From: Halicephalobus mephisto | Taxonomy: Eukaryota; Nematoda; Chromadorea; Rhabditida; Panagrolaimidae | Direction: 5' to 3' | DNA: 64,000 nucleotides | Assembly (NCBI GenBank): GCA_009193035.1 | Contig: SWDT01000081.1 | Span: forward strand, 186,001-250,000 | In this document: piece by piece, positions 11,253-22,860 of the stretch | Numbering within the stretch: the stretch's first letter is position 1 | Layout: each line of letters opens with the position of its first letter | The notes under the pieces: generated by a model | Databases searched by the model: none | What the model saw: only the letters and a program-made list of their open reading frames with translations | What the model was told of the DNA's origin: nothing | Program-made: the position numbers and the translations under genes

Positions 11253-12532
11253 TCAAAACTTGAGTGGAGGGGTCCCAGTCTTGGCCAGGTTGTACATGCT
11301 AAAGTTGGAATCATTGGTGATCTCCCTGACCACATTCAGGAAAGAAGGGAGTTCCGGAACAGGGTCCCCTGGGGGTTTGGTGGTGTAAGTTTCCAAAACC
11401 ATAAGTTGTCTTCCTTGACATGCTGGAGGATAAGGTTTCACGTAGATATCCAGATGGAAGTACTGGTTGCCATAGGTAAAACACCGTCTTTTCTTGTGGA
11501 GAGTGGCTCTCGAACTGTCTTTCATCGGTAGGTATTTATGATACTCTCTTTCTGTCATCTGCATCCGCGTCTCGATTGTTTCTCCTTTCCGGAATTGACG
11601 AGTAGTGATGGTGTAAGTTGAGCGGTTGTTCTGACATCTTTTCCGGATTCGGACCTGCAGATCAGGCTGATCCGCAAGGAGGTAATCGTGAGTGACAGAA
11701 AATTCTTCGTACTTGGGGAACTTGTCGAGGGCCATTCCACTGATGAGCCACTTTCGTTTCTTGGAATATTTGGAAAGCCGATCTTGGTAGTTGACTCCCA
11801 CACGGTCACATACGACTTGACAGAGTTTCAGAATCTTGTCGTCGAACTTGGTGCAATCAGCGTTATCAACAATGTCGACATAAGGGTGACCAATCCAAGC
11901 CTGAAAGATTCTTTTTTCATAACAATTCCTGGAAAGGAAATCCCACAAGTCTGGTTTGTTTATCCTGAGATACCGCCTGATTCAGTCCTTCTTTTCTAGT
12001 AGTGTTGTTGTTCAACGTGTAATAATTCTCTGCTCCATCCGCGGCACTCACCATATGGACAACCTGGATAGTACTTAATTAACTATCAAATTAATGAAAA
12101 TCTCACCTGATCGTATCTTTTTTCCCTGATATCGTTGGCAACCAACTTGCATTCCTTCAGCAACTGGTTCCAGTTTTGAGAATCCATGTAGGCTGAGGGG
12201 TCCATGGCTCCTCTGTCGCAGATTATCAGCACGTTCTTGTCCTTGATGAGCTCAGCTTGATGGAAGAAGACCTCTTCTATCTTCATTAGGGTCAAAAGAA
12301 GGTCCTTCTGGAACTCAAAGGCCTGCTCCGAACTCAGCTCAGCAAACTTGACTCCTCCACCAAGTAGAATCGTGGCTGTTTCGGGAACAGTGAAGACCTT
12401 CCAACCGAGTTGTTCAAAGAAAGTTGCTAACCTGTCTTGACCAGTAGTTTTTCCTCCACAAGGACCCCCTGTGAGCACCAGTTTGTAAATCCTATTAGTT
12501 CCATTAGGATGGGCCGGATCAGGAGTGGTCAT
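11253..12532 (-). CDS. ttd14: TTD14-like P-loop NTPase with CYTH-like C-terminal domain
   Basis: The family is named after Drosophila TRPL translocation defect 14, a GTP- and phosphoinositide-binding protein needed for TRPL channel trafficking. Minus-strand exons 12532-12107, 12063-11947 and 11900-11253 give 396 aa from MTTPDP. The P-loop GGPCGGKTT is near residue 20, followed by GWKVFTVPETAT and the Walker-B-like LIICDRGAMD. Junctions give DQVVHMVSAADGAE and AWIGHPYVDIVDN, both family hallmarks. The C-terminal half (ETRMQMTEREYHKYL, RRCFTYGNQYFHLDIY) is the CYTH/thiamine-triphosphatase-like beta-barrel. Introns are 43 and 46 nt. The open frame continues upstream without a stop through 12694 and, across a phase-0 junction, into a candidate exon 13034-12967. 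The protein may therefore start further out, nearer the 475 aa of the fly protein. The true first exon was not found. Confidence 0.85.
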
Positions 12533-13034
12533 CTGGAAAACTTTGCTCTTCTCGTAAGGTTTTCTAGCTAGAGTAGAAGCAAGAATCTCAGACGGATGGT
12601 ATGATTCTTTTCGTTCTTGGATGCTTTTAGCTTCGTCTCCGCTCCCGTAATCCGAAGTCGAGGACTCCTTAGAGTCCTGAGCAAGGCACTTTTTCTAAAA
12701 TAAAAGTAAGTAAACAACAATAATGCTATTAAAAAGTAGAATTCACTTTTTTGAAATTCCGATTTCGAAAGTTGTTGATAAAAGAATTTAAAGAAATTAC
12801 GAAACCTCCTAGAATCGGTCATTCTGGATGTTGGAAATTTAGAGGATTTTACAAGGGTTTAATGTATTCAAAAAGGTTTAGAGCATTCTGCTGGACTCTA
12901 GGAGATTCTAGAATCCCATGGAATTTTAATAAATAATGAATATATAAATAAATATAGGAAACCAACCTGAGAGTCGTCGGTGTGACAAGCTCTGCCCGTG
13001 TTACAGTTGTTGTTTAATTCAGATCCTGATAAAG
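12533..13034 (-). CDS. ttd14: Candidate upstream exons of the TTD14-like gene
   Basis: Reading minus, 12694-12533 stays open in frame with the TTD14 start and encodes a Ser/Glu/Lys-rich stretch (DSKESSTSDYGSGDEAKS). A further exon at 13034-12967 encodes NTGRACHTDDSQ and joins in phase 0 after a CAG|GTTGG donor. Neither has an ATG, so they are either an N-terminal extension with an unseen first exon or spliced 5'UTR. The composition suggests a disordered N-terminus. Confidence 0.5.
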
Positions 13035-13482
13035 CTGAAAAAGAAATACTTAAAATGAAATATAAAAACAGAAAAGAATCCCTCAGGCAACAAGGATATT
13101 TATTCAAATTTACTAGACTATACGTGAGAGATAAGTTTTGCTAATCCCCACGAATGTTTGCCTTAAGCCTTAATAATGTTCGTTCGCATTCTCCGAAATC
13201 TTCAAGATCAAACGGCAACAGTAAGTGTAAATGTTCTCGCCGATAAACCAGACACCATTTTTAGATAACAAAAAGCGGCTTTGTTTTGAATAAAACACTC
13301 CTTATGTCTTGTGATATTTTAGAAAAAATTTACAGATAAAAAATCCCCGAAAAAAAACAAGCATTAAGCGCGCAGAATGATTTTTTATAAAATTTCAAAA
13401 AAAGCATGGATAAGACTGGGTTTTTCGTTGACAAGAAAGTCTGGCCTGGTGCCAATGGAAAGGACGCACAACTATCTGCTTC

Positions 13483-13704
13483 CTAGCCATACTTGAGGGA
13501 GCCATTTCCAGCAACAACCGCAAGAGCTCTGCTAGGGCTAATCGTGGGAAATGCTTTAAACAAACCTACCCATTGTCTATAAGCCGATGATATGTGATGG
13601 TTATACCTAAAGTGACGTGAAGAATCACCGACAAGTGGGTTCTCTGGATTTGACGATAGAGCAAAGGAGCTCTGAGCTCGGCCAAAGCCGGCAAAGGTTG
13701 TTAC
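13483..13704 (-). other. GC-rich island: possible terminal coding exon or structured RNA
   Basis: This island is visibly richer in G+C than its surroundings. On the minus strand a TTTCTAG acceptor is followed by 73 codons without a stop, with balanced composition (for example SSAYRQWVGLFKAFP and RALAVVAGNGSLKYG), then TAG. No ATG lies in this frame and no partner exon was identified. At this base composition a 73-codon run is not very unlikely by chance. Local palindromes (GAGCTCTGAGCTC; CGGCCAAAGCCG) also allow a non-coding RNA. No known family was recognised. Confidence 0.3.
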
Positions 13705-13756
13705 CTAGAAATTACCAATAACAAATCAAAAATAAAAAGTGGATTTTTTGTAGGAT

Positions 13757-14012
13757 TGTGTCGACGCGAATTTCCAGGAGTTTCTAAAAACGAGGTAGTC
13801 TACGCGACAGATTCGGTCTTGCGCGAAGGTTACTCGGTATTCTTGTATAATTTTATAATCAACCATATATTGTAGAAATTATATATGAACGTTTTTATAA
13901 AACTACCTTGACGCGAATTTCAGGGTTTTCAGAATCTAAGCCAGCCTACGTGAGAAAATTGACTTTGCGCGAGGGCTGTTTCGTATTCTTACACGATTTT
14001 GTGGTCAATTTC
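13757..14012. repeat. Diverged direct repeat with GACGCGAATTT heads
   Basis: Two diverged units start near 13,762 and 13,910, about 150 bp apart. Each begins with GACGCGAATTTC, continues through CTACG and TTGCGCGA motifs to CGTATTCTT/CGGTATTCTT, and ends in an AT-rich tail. The CG dinucleotides stand out against the local background. The origin is unknown. Confidence 0.5.
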
Positions 14013-16677
14013 TGGGAATTATTCCTCCTAGATGGATCTGGACACTTTTAAATTAGAGTATATGGTGTATAGACCCCTCATTGTCTCAAGATTAATGACT
14101 ATATATGGGATTATTAATATGTACTCGAAAATTCAACACCCACGTACCCCGTCGAGACTAAATTTTTTTGCTTATAACATCAAGTAATATAAAATCAAAG
14201 AAAGCATTCCTCGTCAATAATTCCTTTTGTTGAGAATTATACGAATACCAAAGAAAAACCTTTCCTCATAAATTATTATTTTTTAGAGAAAATTAAATTT
14301 TTATCAGGAAAATCAAATTTTCCAGTCCTTGTCAAACGTAAAATTCCCAAACAAGAAGATTTAACTAAAAAAGGAAAAAGATAGGTGTTTTATTTTTGGA
14401 AAAAGTCCAGATTAAGTTAAAAATCAAAGCTTATAAAGACTGACTAATATTGTACAAAAACAACTGGGGAATTTAACTTTCTTCCAGCAAAATTTTCTAA
14501 ATTCCGTGAAGAATTTTGGACCAATTACCGCTTTGTTCTCGACGAAGGACCTCAAGGGAAATCCTCTTTGAATCTAAGCAGGTCAAATTTGTTCATAAAA
14601 AATTGAAATTACACCATTTAATAAAAAACGAACACCATGGAAACTGCTTGGGTCCATTAAAACTACACAATTCTTGGGAAATTAAGTACAACTTTGGGCT
14701 ACTTCTGATGGGAGGAGTCTAGTTGCTCCAAACTGGTCTCAAGACGAATGGTTTTTAGGCCAGAAGTCGGATAAACGGAATCCAAAACATTCGTGCGGAA
14801 ATCTGGAGATCGATTTAGTCAAAACAAAATTCTCAAAAACTAAAATTATTTTTCAAATTGAACTAGATACGAGACGTATCAGAGTAAACATCCAGACCCC
14901 CCGAAAGCCGTATATTTGCTCCGGAAAAACCGAAAATGCGTCAAACTAAATCTTCTTAAAACCACGTGGTTCGGAAGAAACTTATTAGGCTTCACTAATT
15001 AAATCCAGAAGATTTCAAAATATATAATTTCAATTTTTCTAAGAATTTTAATTTTCCTAAAAAAGTTAATTTTTCTAAGAATTTCAATTTTTATGTTCCA
15101 AAAATATATATTTTAAATTTTCCTTAATTTTAATAGAAATTTGAAAACTTTAATTTCTTCAAAGAATTTTGATTTTCGCAAAAATGAATTCAAAAATTGA
15201 CTTTAATTTTGTTTAGCTTTCAAATCTCCCTAAAAATTTCGAATTTTTCCAAAAACATCAATAGTAATTAACATCGAAACATCCAAGTGCCTCAGGCGAA
15301 ATTTGGCATTCCATTGACTTTGTAATTGTACCATTAAAAATTAATCTTTTGTCTTAGAACCAAAACTGATAAAAGTGAAGTTTACAGAAGGCTAAAGGTC
15401 GAAAGAACAAACACAGCTTGAAGCACTGTTCCTGTTTTATTTAGATTCTTTTCTAGCTGGTTTCTTGATAACGAATGCTGAAAAGACAAAAAACAAATCG
15501 CAGGATTAACATGGGAAAATGCGCCAGGTTTAGTTCACGGATACGATAAAAGCTTTTTTAATAACATAGAAGTCACGTTACGAAAAATCCAAACATCTAT
15601 TATGGAGAAAATAAAAAATAAAAATAAAGATTTTTTAAAAGTATGTCTCAAAAATCGTTTTTTAAGTCGGTCTAATTCGACAAATACTGGATGGATTTTG
15701 AGGAATCCCTTTTTGTAGGGTTTAGCGAAACTAATAGTTTTATTCGATATCAGAAAGGATAAGATTAGAAGTGGTGTTGGTTAGAAAATCCAACATCTAG
15801 GGACTTTTGTCTATCCTAAAAGCAACTTCCGGACTTTGGCGTTCTGTTCCGAAGATCGTTCGACTCATTGCTAAAAAATGACAAATATTTTCAGTTATTT
15901 TTAATTTCGTAAAATTTTCACTATAAAGTTATTTTTAAAATAGTTGGAAATATCTTTGAAATAATTAAAAATATTATTAAAATTAAATTAATGTAATGAA
16001 TCATGTTAGTTTTAAAAATAAATTTTTAGGATACTTTTCGGCGACTTTAAAGTTAACTGATCAACTGATGACAAGTGTCAAATTCCTCGAACTTTGAGAT
16101 CATGATCTCTGTTTTAAAACGAATTTATCAAAAAAATCTCAGGTAAAAAGAAGAAAAATTGAGAGGAAAGTTGTCTAATCTTATTTGGCGATTTGACCTT
16201 TACAAGTTTTTCAGAGGTCTTTGAGAGGGAAATAACTGTTTTCGTTTTGATTGGGCTCACTGATAAAAAATAAGAAGAAGAAAAAATGAGTTCAAAGCAG
16301 AAAATCAAGTTGGATTGTCATTAGGCTTTAGGAGAATTAAATATGTAATTTATCGGAGAGCTATATAGCAGTTGCAAGATTGATCCGTCGTCTGCAACGG
16401 CTTGTCCTCGAGCAGTTGTCAGTGAAATTCTCAAATTCATCATTATGTCCAAAAGAATAAGAAAACAGCATATGATTTTTCCAATGTCAACATAATTTGT
16501 TTTTATCGAAAGTCGAATATTTTTTATTTCATTATATTTGCAGAGTTAATTTCGTAAATTATTCAAGATAATTCGATTCATGATTATTCAATAATTCTAG
16601 AAGGGGTAATTTTTGGACTTTTTGAGGATTTTCGGGTATTAAAGTGTTTGTAAATTAATTTTCGATAAATTGATCAG

Positions 16678-16852
16678 GATATTCCTATACACAAAAAACG
16701 CAACTTTTGGTACAGTAACAAATGGAAATCATCACGCTTGAGTTGCAATTGTCGTCATCGATGTCTAATATTTATGAAGAATGTGACGATTGTGTCACGT
16801 TTCACAATTGCTATGGGACCGAAAGTTACGCCTTTTTGTGTAGGATATTCTG
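16678..16852. mobile_element. MITE-like foldback element, about 175 bp
   Basis: The left end (CCTATACACAAAAAACGCAA...) and the right end (...TTACGCCTTTTTGTGTAGG) are imperfect inverted repeats of about 27-30 bp. Inner arms CAATTGTCGTCA and TGACGATTGTG extend the palindrome. There is no coding capacity. This is the form of a non-autonomous DNA transposon or foldback element. The target-site duplication could not be fixed by eye; ATATTC flanks are possible. Confidence 0.6.
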
Positions 16853-16861
16853 CAGTTACCT

Positions 16862-17115
16862 CACTTAGATGCATCCTTAATTCAGGTCTTCTCAATTTAG
16901 AATAAAGTATTTGAGAATATTGGATGTTCTTCCTTCATCGATTTGTATTTGGATTAAATCTTATTGAATTGGTTCGGATCTTCTACGAACTTCTCACATA
17001 AATGCATCCCTAATTTGGGCCTTCTTAATTTTGACTAAGATCTTCTAAAATATTCAATATTTTCCTCCATAAACTTGTTTCTGAATTAGATCTCATTATA
17101 TTAGTCCAAATCTTT
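16862..17115. repeat. Imperfect tandem repeat, unit about 135 bp
   Basis: Two adjacent diverged units each begin with TGCATCC(C/T)TAATT, continue with a GGTCTTCTCAATTT or GGCCTTCTTAATTT motif, and end with an AATC-TATT-AATTGGT/TTAGTCC-like tail followed by AAATC or GGATC. No gene is associated. Confidence 0.45.
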
Positions 17116-17434
17116 CCAGGTTGTTTTATCCTTCATATCAGCGTCTAATTTAAAGATTGACGAATTGATTTGAAGCCATCTAGAGCGGTTCTAAGATCTT
17201 ATAGAGAGACAAACCGGAACTTTTTTAAAACATCTATATCGAACTAGACCGGAACTGTCTAGAAAAATCCACTCTAGAGGGAATCGGCATTTTTTAGAAA
17301 AATATATATCAGATCAGACCACGAGATTTTGGAATTAGTCCAGAGAGACATGGAACCAAATCCTTCAAGAGTCAGTTGATAATCTATTATTGTCATTTTT
17401 GAAGATGAAATAAATATTAAAACAGAATTCAGCA

Positions 17435-17568
17435 TCATTCATTTCGAACAGGGTCCTGGACTCTCCAATAGACTTGACGGTTCTCATTACTGTTGATTCC
17501 TTCATTGTAGTGATTAGTATAAGTCTTCTTTCTCTGGATGAAGATATAAACATCAGAATCGAAGAAAT
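17435..17568 (-). CDS. Orphan terminal coding exon
   Basis: After a TTTTTAG acceptor the minus strand reads FFDSDVYIFIQRKKTYTN, NEGINSNENRQVYWRVQDP and a stop, starting two bases into a codon (phase 1 intron). The mixed polar composition looks like real protein, unlike other short frames nearby. No upstream partner exon was located and no family was recognised. It may be the tail of an undetected gene, a pseudogene remnant or chance. Confidence 0.3.
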
Positions 17569-18417
17569 CTAAAAAGATATTTACTATTACAATCAATATA
17601 TGGGATTCCCTCAAGATTTAGAACTGAAATTTCAACTTTTTGGATTAAGGCTACTTCTAGACTTAATTATCTAATTTTTTGAAGTAAATTCAATGATTTC
17701 CCACAAATTAACCGGAAATTAAGATCAACATGTATTCCAGAAGTTTAAAACTATAATAAATAATAAAGCAAGAACAAGTTTATTTCTCAATAAAGAGCAA
17801 GATCATATTCTAAAACCCTTTGTTTTCATATTCATCTGGGAATTTGAAATTTACTTTATAAGGAAACTTGGAAACTCAGAAAATAGGATAACTCAAAGCT
17901 AGACTGGTCTCCGTTTATTTTTTTTATTGTTTCTTGCTTACTTTGCTTTGAGTTAGTCGCAGCTCTTGGGTAAACGTCCTTTTACAGTCCGCTAAGTGTT
18001 GGCTTACAAAATATTCTGTCTGCAATCTCTATAGAAGTCTTGAATTCTCTCCACACCGTCTGTTTTTGTCTCATACTGGCTTTAGTCTTCAACGATGTAC
18101 AGATCAATTTCGAAAACATCTTTTTGTTCAAAAATTTGAAGAGAAGTAATGCACAATCACAAAATGATACTACTGTAAAAATTACAAATAAGCCTACATA
18201 AATCTCAGGAAACTTAAACTGGAAGTTAGATAATCTACGAAATCAACCAATTCCAAAAGACGAAAAATGAATTGAAGAATCACAGTTAAAGTTAAGTTTC
18301 AACTTTGAACCAACTGCAAAAAAAGAACTTGACATTGTCTTTAATCACGAGTTTTGTTCAAAAGACTTGTAAGTTTTCTTCTCAATTTTGGATAATTTTA
18401 GTGAAGATATCTTGTAG

Positions 18418-18589
18418 CCAGCAAAGCGGTCTTGATGCCGATAAATACGAGATACCCATAGAAGGGCCTTATAAGATCCCTGAGCAGAGGCTAGAAGAAG
18501 CTAATCAGTATCACCAACAAGCAGTCAACAAACGATATTGTTCTCGTTCTCTGGCAGAAGTCTACCCAGACACCAAATTATTGAATTAA
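18418..18589 (+). CDS. Orphan terminal coding exon with a well-composed C-terminus
   Basis: After a TTGTAG acceptor this exon encodes GLDADKYEIPIEGPYKIPEQ, then a Glu/Gln-rich helix (RLEEANQYHQQAVNKRY) and a CSRSLAEVYPDTKLLN tail, then TAA followed by AATAAA-like sequence. The composition is strongly protein-like. The frame stays open upstream to 18,305 but loses quality, and no ATG was found. A possible splice at about 18,370 would need a 33-nt intron, probably too short. The family is not recognised; it may be the last exon of an unseen gene or a remnant. Confidence 0.4.
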
Positions 18590-19208
18590 AGTTTGAACAA
18601 CAACTTCATTAAAAACACTTTGTTGTTAGAATAAATTAAAAATAAAATAGAGTAGATTTCCTTAACTAAAGTTATTTGTATCAAGAGTTGGATGAAATAT
18701 ACTGTAATTTAATGGGGAATTATTTAAATTCTAATATCATTTATAAACAACAAACTCGCTCTGTTTATTCCTCCACATTACTCAATTCACTTGATTCATT
18801 TTTCGTACTAATTCCAATTGTAAATGACGTCATTAATAATTAATTTATTTACAAAAAGTACTACCTAGTGAACAATATCATAACTTTGATCAGGGTCCTT
18901 TAGTGGTAGTGCAAATGTCCTAAGCGAGACTTTTAAATTTGAAATTTGTTTTTTATATATTTTTTTCCAGGAGTTCTTCTCATGTCAGGATTTCCCAGAA
19001 ATGTGTGTATCTGATTTACATTTTGATGAATCAAATAATCATCTTCTCTACTGAACCAACGAAGGAAATTTTTCAACGATTATCCGGGAAATATCTGAGG
19101 AGTCAATAGATATCACGATGAATCTGTTTATTGTGATGATCAGAACCGTTGATTGTTTGAAATCTTTGTTTTCGAACTCGAATTAGTTCGAAATCAATGG
19201 TTCTAACG

Positions 19209-20793
19209 ATGACCATTGGCATAATAACTGCCTTTTTCACTCTTTGCATTATGTATTTGTTTTATGGATTCTGGAATAAAGAAAAGGTTAGTTGTTTTAC
19301 TTTATTTGTATTACACTTCGAAAGTAGGTAGTCAAACATTAAAGTGCACAGATTTACTATGATATCACACAAAAAACACAAATAGGAATTACTCTGGTTT
19401 TATGATTCTTCGGATATCTGTTAATAGTTCCATATACGACTCTCAATTCTAGAAGAGGGACAGAGGTTTTATATAATTCAATTTAAGTCCTTAGATTCAT
19501 ATCGGCAAAATATAGTTCCAACAATTGATCACTAAATTGTCACTTAAAATCAAAACTACAGGCTACAGACAACTTTAATTTCTACCAAATTCTGCTAATT
19601 TGTGTTGAGATTGTGTCGAGACAACTTTATATAAAAGGTCATGGTGATTTTTATGAAATATAAATGATTAAGAAGTAATCATTGCGGAAAACCGATGTTG
19701 CCGTTTATATTACTTTTATTTCTAGAATCTTGTGGGAATTCTCATCGAGATAATTCCGTGAACAACACCCATTTTTGGTTTTTGCAACAATGTGATTAGA
19801 CTATTAGTAAATGAATTACAATTGTTGAAAATTCCTTGAATTTTGGATGATCGATTTTGTTTTTATCGTCTTCGACTCTCATGTTTCCTTTATCGTTGAG
19901 TGAATCATTGTAGTCTTGTTCAACATTGAAATCGATCAAAATGTAGACTTCATGTTTTACTAATAGATTCCAAAGAACACGTCCTTTGAACAGGTAAAGA
20001 ATCTATAAAAGCTCCCAAAATTACATCAGAAATCAGTCGTTGATCGGAATCGAGTTTTGACCATAGATCATCCTCCAGTTGTGATCGCCTATGACGGCCA
20101 TGTTTAACCAAAATTAGGTTTATTTTTACTTCCCATCAAAATGTTTCAAAACTTATCTTTTTGCCGAATTCTTGATTCACAGGTGATAGGTTCCCGTGAC
20201 GTCATCCACCTTCTAGAAGGAACTTTTTCGAAAACAGACAGAATTCTTTTTGTCTAGAACAAACATGAACCGCAAAAATGAAACTCGTTTTGGGAGAATC
20301 TGAAGAAGATCCGATCTGTGACAAATGACCAGGAAGCAAAACTAGTTCCCCGGATCTTCTTCGAGAACTGAAACTTGACCCAACTTGACCTTGAATCTGT
20401 AAATTTCAATTTTTCCATTTTTTATTCGTCAAATCAAAATCACAGGAAGTTCATTGTTCTGGAGAAAACCTTGAGATAATTGATTCAGTTGAGAGAATAA
20501 AACAAAAAATTCTTCACACAATAAGAACACTAAATTTTATTTTTGTTTTTTCAAGTTACTTGACATTGTATTTCATGACCTTCTGAACATCGTAGAAAGT
20601 AAGAATAAAATTTCAGAGGACTTTCGTCACGACAGGAATTTGCCGAATAACCTGGATCTACTGTGGTTTTGTTTTCTAGAAATTTATTTGGACGATGATA
20701 GCTGTACTGCTGACGTCGAAATTCGTGTATGGAGATTTTATTTTAGACGCTCTAACGAACATAGTCGATCCGAGGCTGTTAGGCAAGATCACG
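19209..20793 (+). CDS. Candidate 5' exons of the AADAC-like hydrolase gene
   Basis: Exon 19209-19286 starts with an ATG and encodes 26 residues forming a membrane helix (MTIGIITAFFTLCIMYLFYG). It ends at a GTTAG donor in phase 0. Exon 20680-20793, after TTTTCTAG, encodes 38 residues (FIWTMIAVLLTSKFVYGDF, then LDALTNIVDPRLLGK) and ends at GTGAGT in phase 0. The hydrolase exon at 22312 also opens in phase 0 after TTTTTAG, so the chain is frame-consistent. It would add extra hydrophobic segments, giving about 491 aa. If these exons belong elsewhere, the hydrolase starts at the ATG at 22369 with a normal single signal anchor. Confidence 0.5.
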
Positions 20794-21579
20794 GTGAGTC
20801 GATTCAAAAAACTTGTTTCTTTATCCGTTTTCTATCTGTGGAATTTTTTGAATTCTTCATGAGGTATCAACAAATTCGAAAACTATCAAAAATTAAAAGT
20901 TTTGGATTTTTTATTATTTTGTGAGAAATATCTTTTGAAGGATAAATGATACTTGACCCATTTACGGATTTCACGTGCACTTCGGTTTCGTTTGGGAAAA
21001 ATATGAATTTTAAAAACTTCATTGTCCTGGGTGGGAATTGCATGGATATCAGTTCTAATGTTAATAGTTTAAAATTTATTCTTAATTTTCCTCTCCAAAA
21101 CCACAAATGAAAATTTTTCGATCTTGAGTGGAAATTGCATGAATATTTTTTTGGTATTAGCACATTGGTGTTTTTTTTATTTTTCATTTAAGACCAGATG
21201 GTTAAAAACGTCTCAGTTTAGCCTTGTCAAACTACGTTACAAGCTTAATTTTGGTCTTTTGAGCGTTTTTAACGTATACATCATATTCAAACAAAAATTC
21301 CACTTTTCTCGTTTCCAAGGCACCTAAAGCACGTCTTTGCGTTGAAGCTAGAGTCAAAGATAAGAGAATCAAACTCCAACATGTGGTCACTTTTTTCTCC
21401 AATATAAAATATCCACTAAACTACGGCTTTGTTTTGACCCTCTTATTTGGTCGCATGGATAGTTGTACTAGAGTTTCCCGTCGGATTTAATCGATTGACG
21501 CAAATTTGATCGATCCAGACTTTTCACTCAAACATGACGTTAGAGTTTGTAGAACTTTCTTTTTTGATTTACTACTATA

Positions 21580-22860
21580 GCTGTTTATTGGACAGTGTCT
21601 AGAATATTCAAAAGTTAGGATTTTTGGACACTACATAATTCTCATTGAAATTGATTTTTGAATAATGAATTTACTAGGTGAAGTAAACTACAGGATAGTG
21701 TCTAGAAAATTTAGAAAGTGGAATTTTTTAAATATTATTTCTGATTTTTGTCACGACTAATCTTCCGAAAGTGACAACCTAATTAATTTCTTGAATAATA
21801 TCCCCTGTTTCAATGTTTTTAGACACTATTCACGATTCTTTAAAGCTGGTTTTTGGAAAGTGATTGACAGGTCTAGTTAATTACTTGCATAGTATCTAAA
21901 CAATTAAAATACAGCAGTTTTTCTGAACACTAGTCATTATCTTCTTCGAATTTTTCTCCTTATGAGGCTCCTTCGCTCCAACCTTTGATCCCTCTCATCA
22001 AATTCATGATTGCTGTCACGTTTTTGTATTCTACTCAATGATTGTTTTCCTTTTCCGCTTTTTATGGATCTATGCTAGGACAGAAAACACTGCGTTAATT
22101 ATAAATCTACCCATTATGACCGGATCTTCTTCCTTTCGTGGACTCCGCCCGATTGTGATCAGGATCAAATGGAAACAATTCCTCAGAATTCTCCTTCTCG
22201 TCAATAAAATTATCAGAACAAGTTTTACTCCTTCTCGATCATCCATTTTTGTATTTTTGACCGTTCATGAAGAATCAATCATTAATTTTCTAAAATTAAA
22301 GTTGTTTTTAGGTCGGCTTGCAGCCGAGCAGTTTATCAATTGGAGCATTCTTCGTAAATATCAGTGCCATGATGATTGCCGTACTGATTTCCGTTGTGGC
22401 ATTTTTGATGCTTTTTATTTCGGCTTTGTACATCCCATTGCCAAACCATATTTGTGATCGACAGAAAATCCAGATTTTCGAATTTCTTATTCGGTTAACA
22501 AATGAGTACTTTGTAAGTTTGAAAATAATCAGCTCCACTACCAGATAAAATAGTGTCTAGGAAATTGAGAAATTGAGAAATTTCTAGCACTATCTAAAAG
22601 CTCACTGAAACTGTCAAAAACATTCTTTAAAAACAGCTCCAGTACAAATAGGATAGTATCTATAAAGTGTGGAACTTGAGGTTTCTTGAGCACTATTTTT
22701 AAATTTAGTAGATCTGTTCTTAGATAATTCTTTTGGCAGTTTCAATAAATCTTTAGATAGCGTATATAAAACTTTTATTTGCTAATGCCTCGGACACTAT
22801 CCTCACCCAGTATTAGAACTGACTTACTGCTGACAAACTTTTGCCTTCAATTATCAATTC
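21580..22860. repeat. Array of alternating-palindrome repeats around the AADAC-like exon
   Basis: Several diverged copies of GGATAGTGTCTAGAAAATT...GGACACTATC occur at about 21,593, 21,693, 21,820, 22,550, 22,645 and 22,757-22,803. They lie on both sides of the hydrolase exon at 22,312-22,512 and inside its 351 bp intron. Arms pair as hairpins with spacers of about 20-30 bp. Confidence 0.7.

Larger units (their letters stand above)
13035..18300. other. Gene-poor, repeat-rich interval
   Basis: More than 5 kb with no complete gene. It contains a GC-rich island at 13.43-13.71 kb, a diverged direct repeat at 13.76-14.01 kb, a MITE-like element at 16.68-16.85 kb, a tandem repeat at 16.86-17.11 kb and an orphan minus-strand exon at 17.44-17.57 kb. 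Long runs of A and T near 15.0-15.3 kb look like low-complexity decay. Short open frames such as 14,516-14,722 and 16,114-16,308 have no recognisable features. Confidence 0.5.

Noticed and set aside
15433..15480. Possible last exon (FVIKKPARKESK, stop, AATAAAA) on the minus strand
   Set aside because: Only about 14 codons and no partner exon; too short to separate from chance.
15780..15890. Short minus-strand ATG frame after TTTTTTAG (MSRTIFGTERQSPEVAF)
   Set aside because: 23 codons, no continuation by a good donor, no homology recognised.
16320..16560. About 60-codon minus-strand open frame with a TTARGQAVADDGSILQLL segment
   Set aside because: Only an internal ATG, AT-rich lead-in, no splice partner; plausible chance frame.
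18370..18402. GTAAGT...TTTTAG splice pair upstream of the orphan exon at 18.4 kb
   Set aside because: The intron would be 33 nt, shorter than the 41-nt minimum seen elsewhere in the window.
20220..20400. Inverted pair AGAAGATCCG / CGGATCTTCT
   Set aside because: A single short pair about 55 bp apart with no other copies noticed; likely chance or a minor hairpin.
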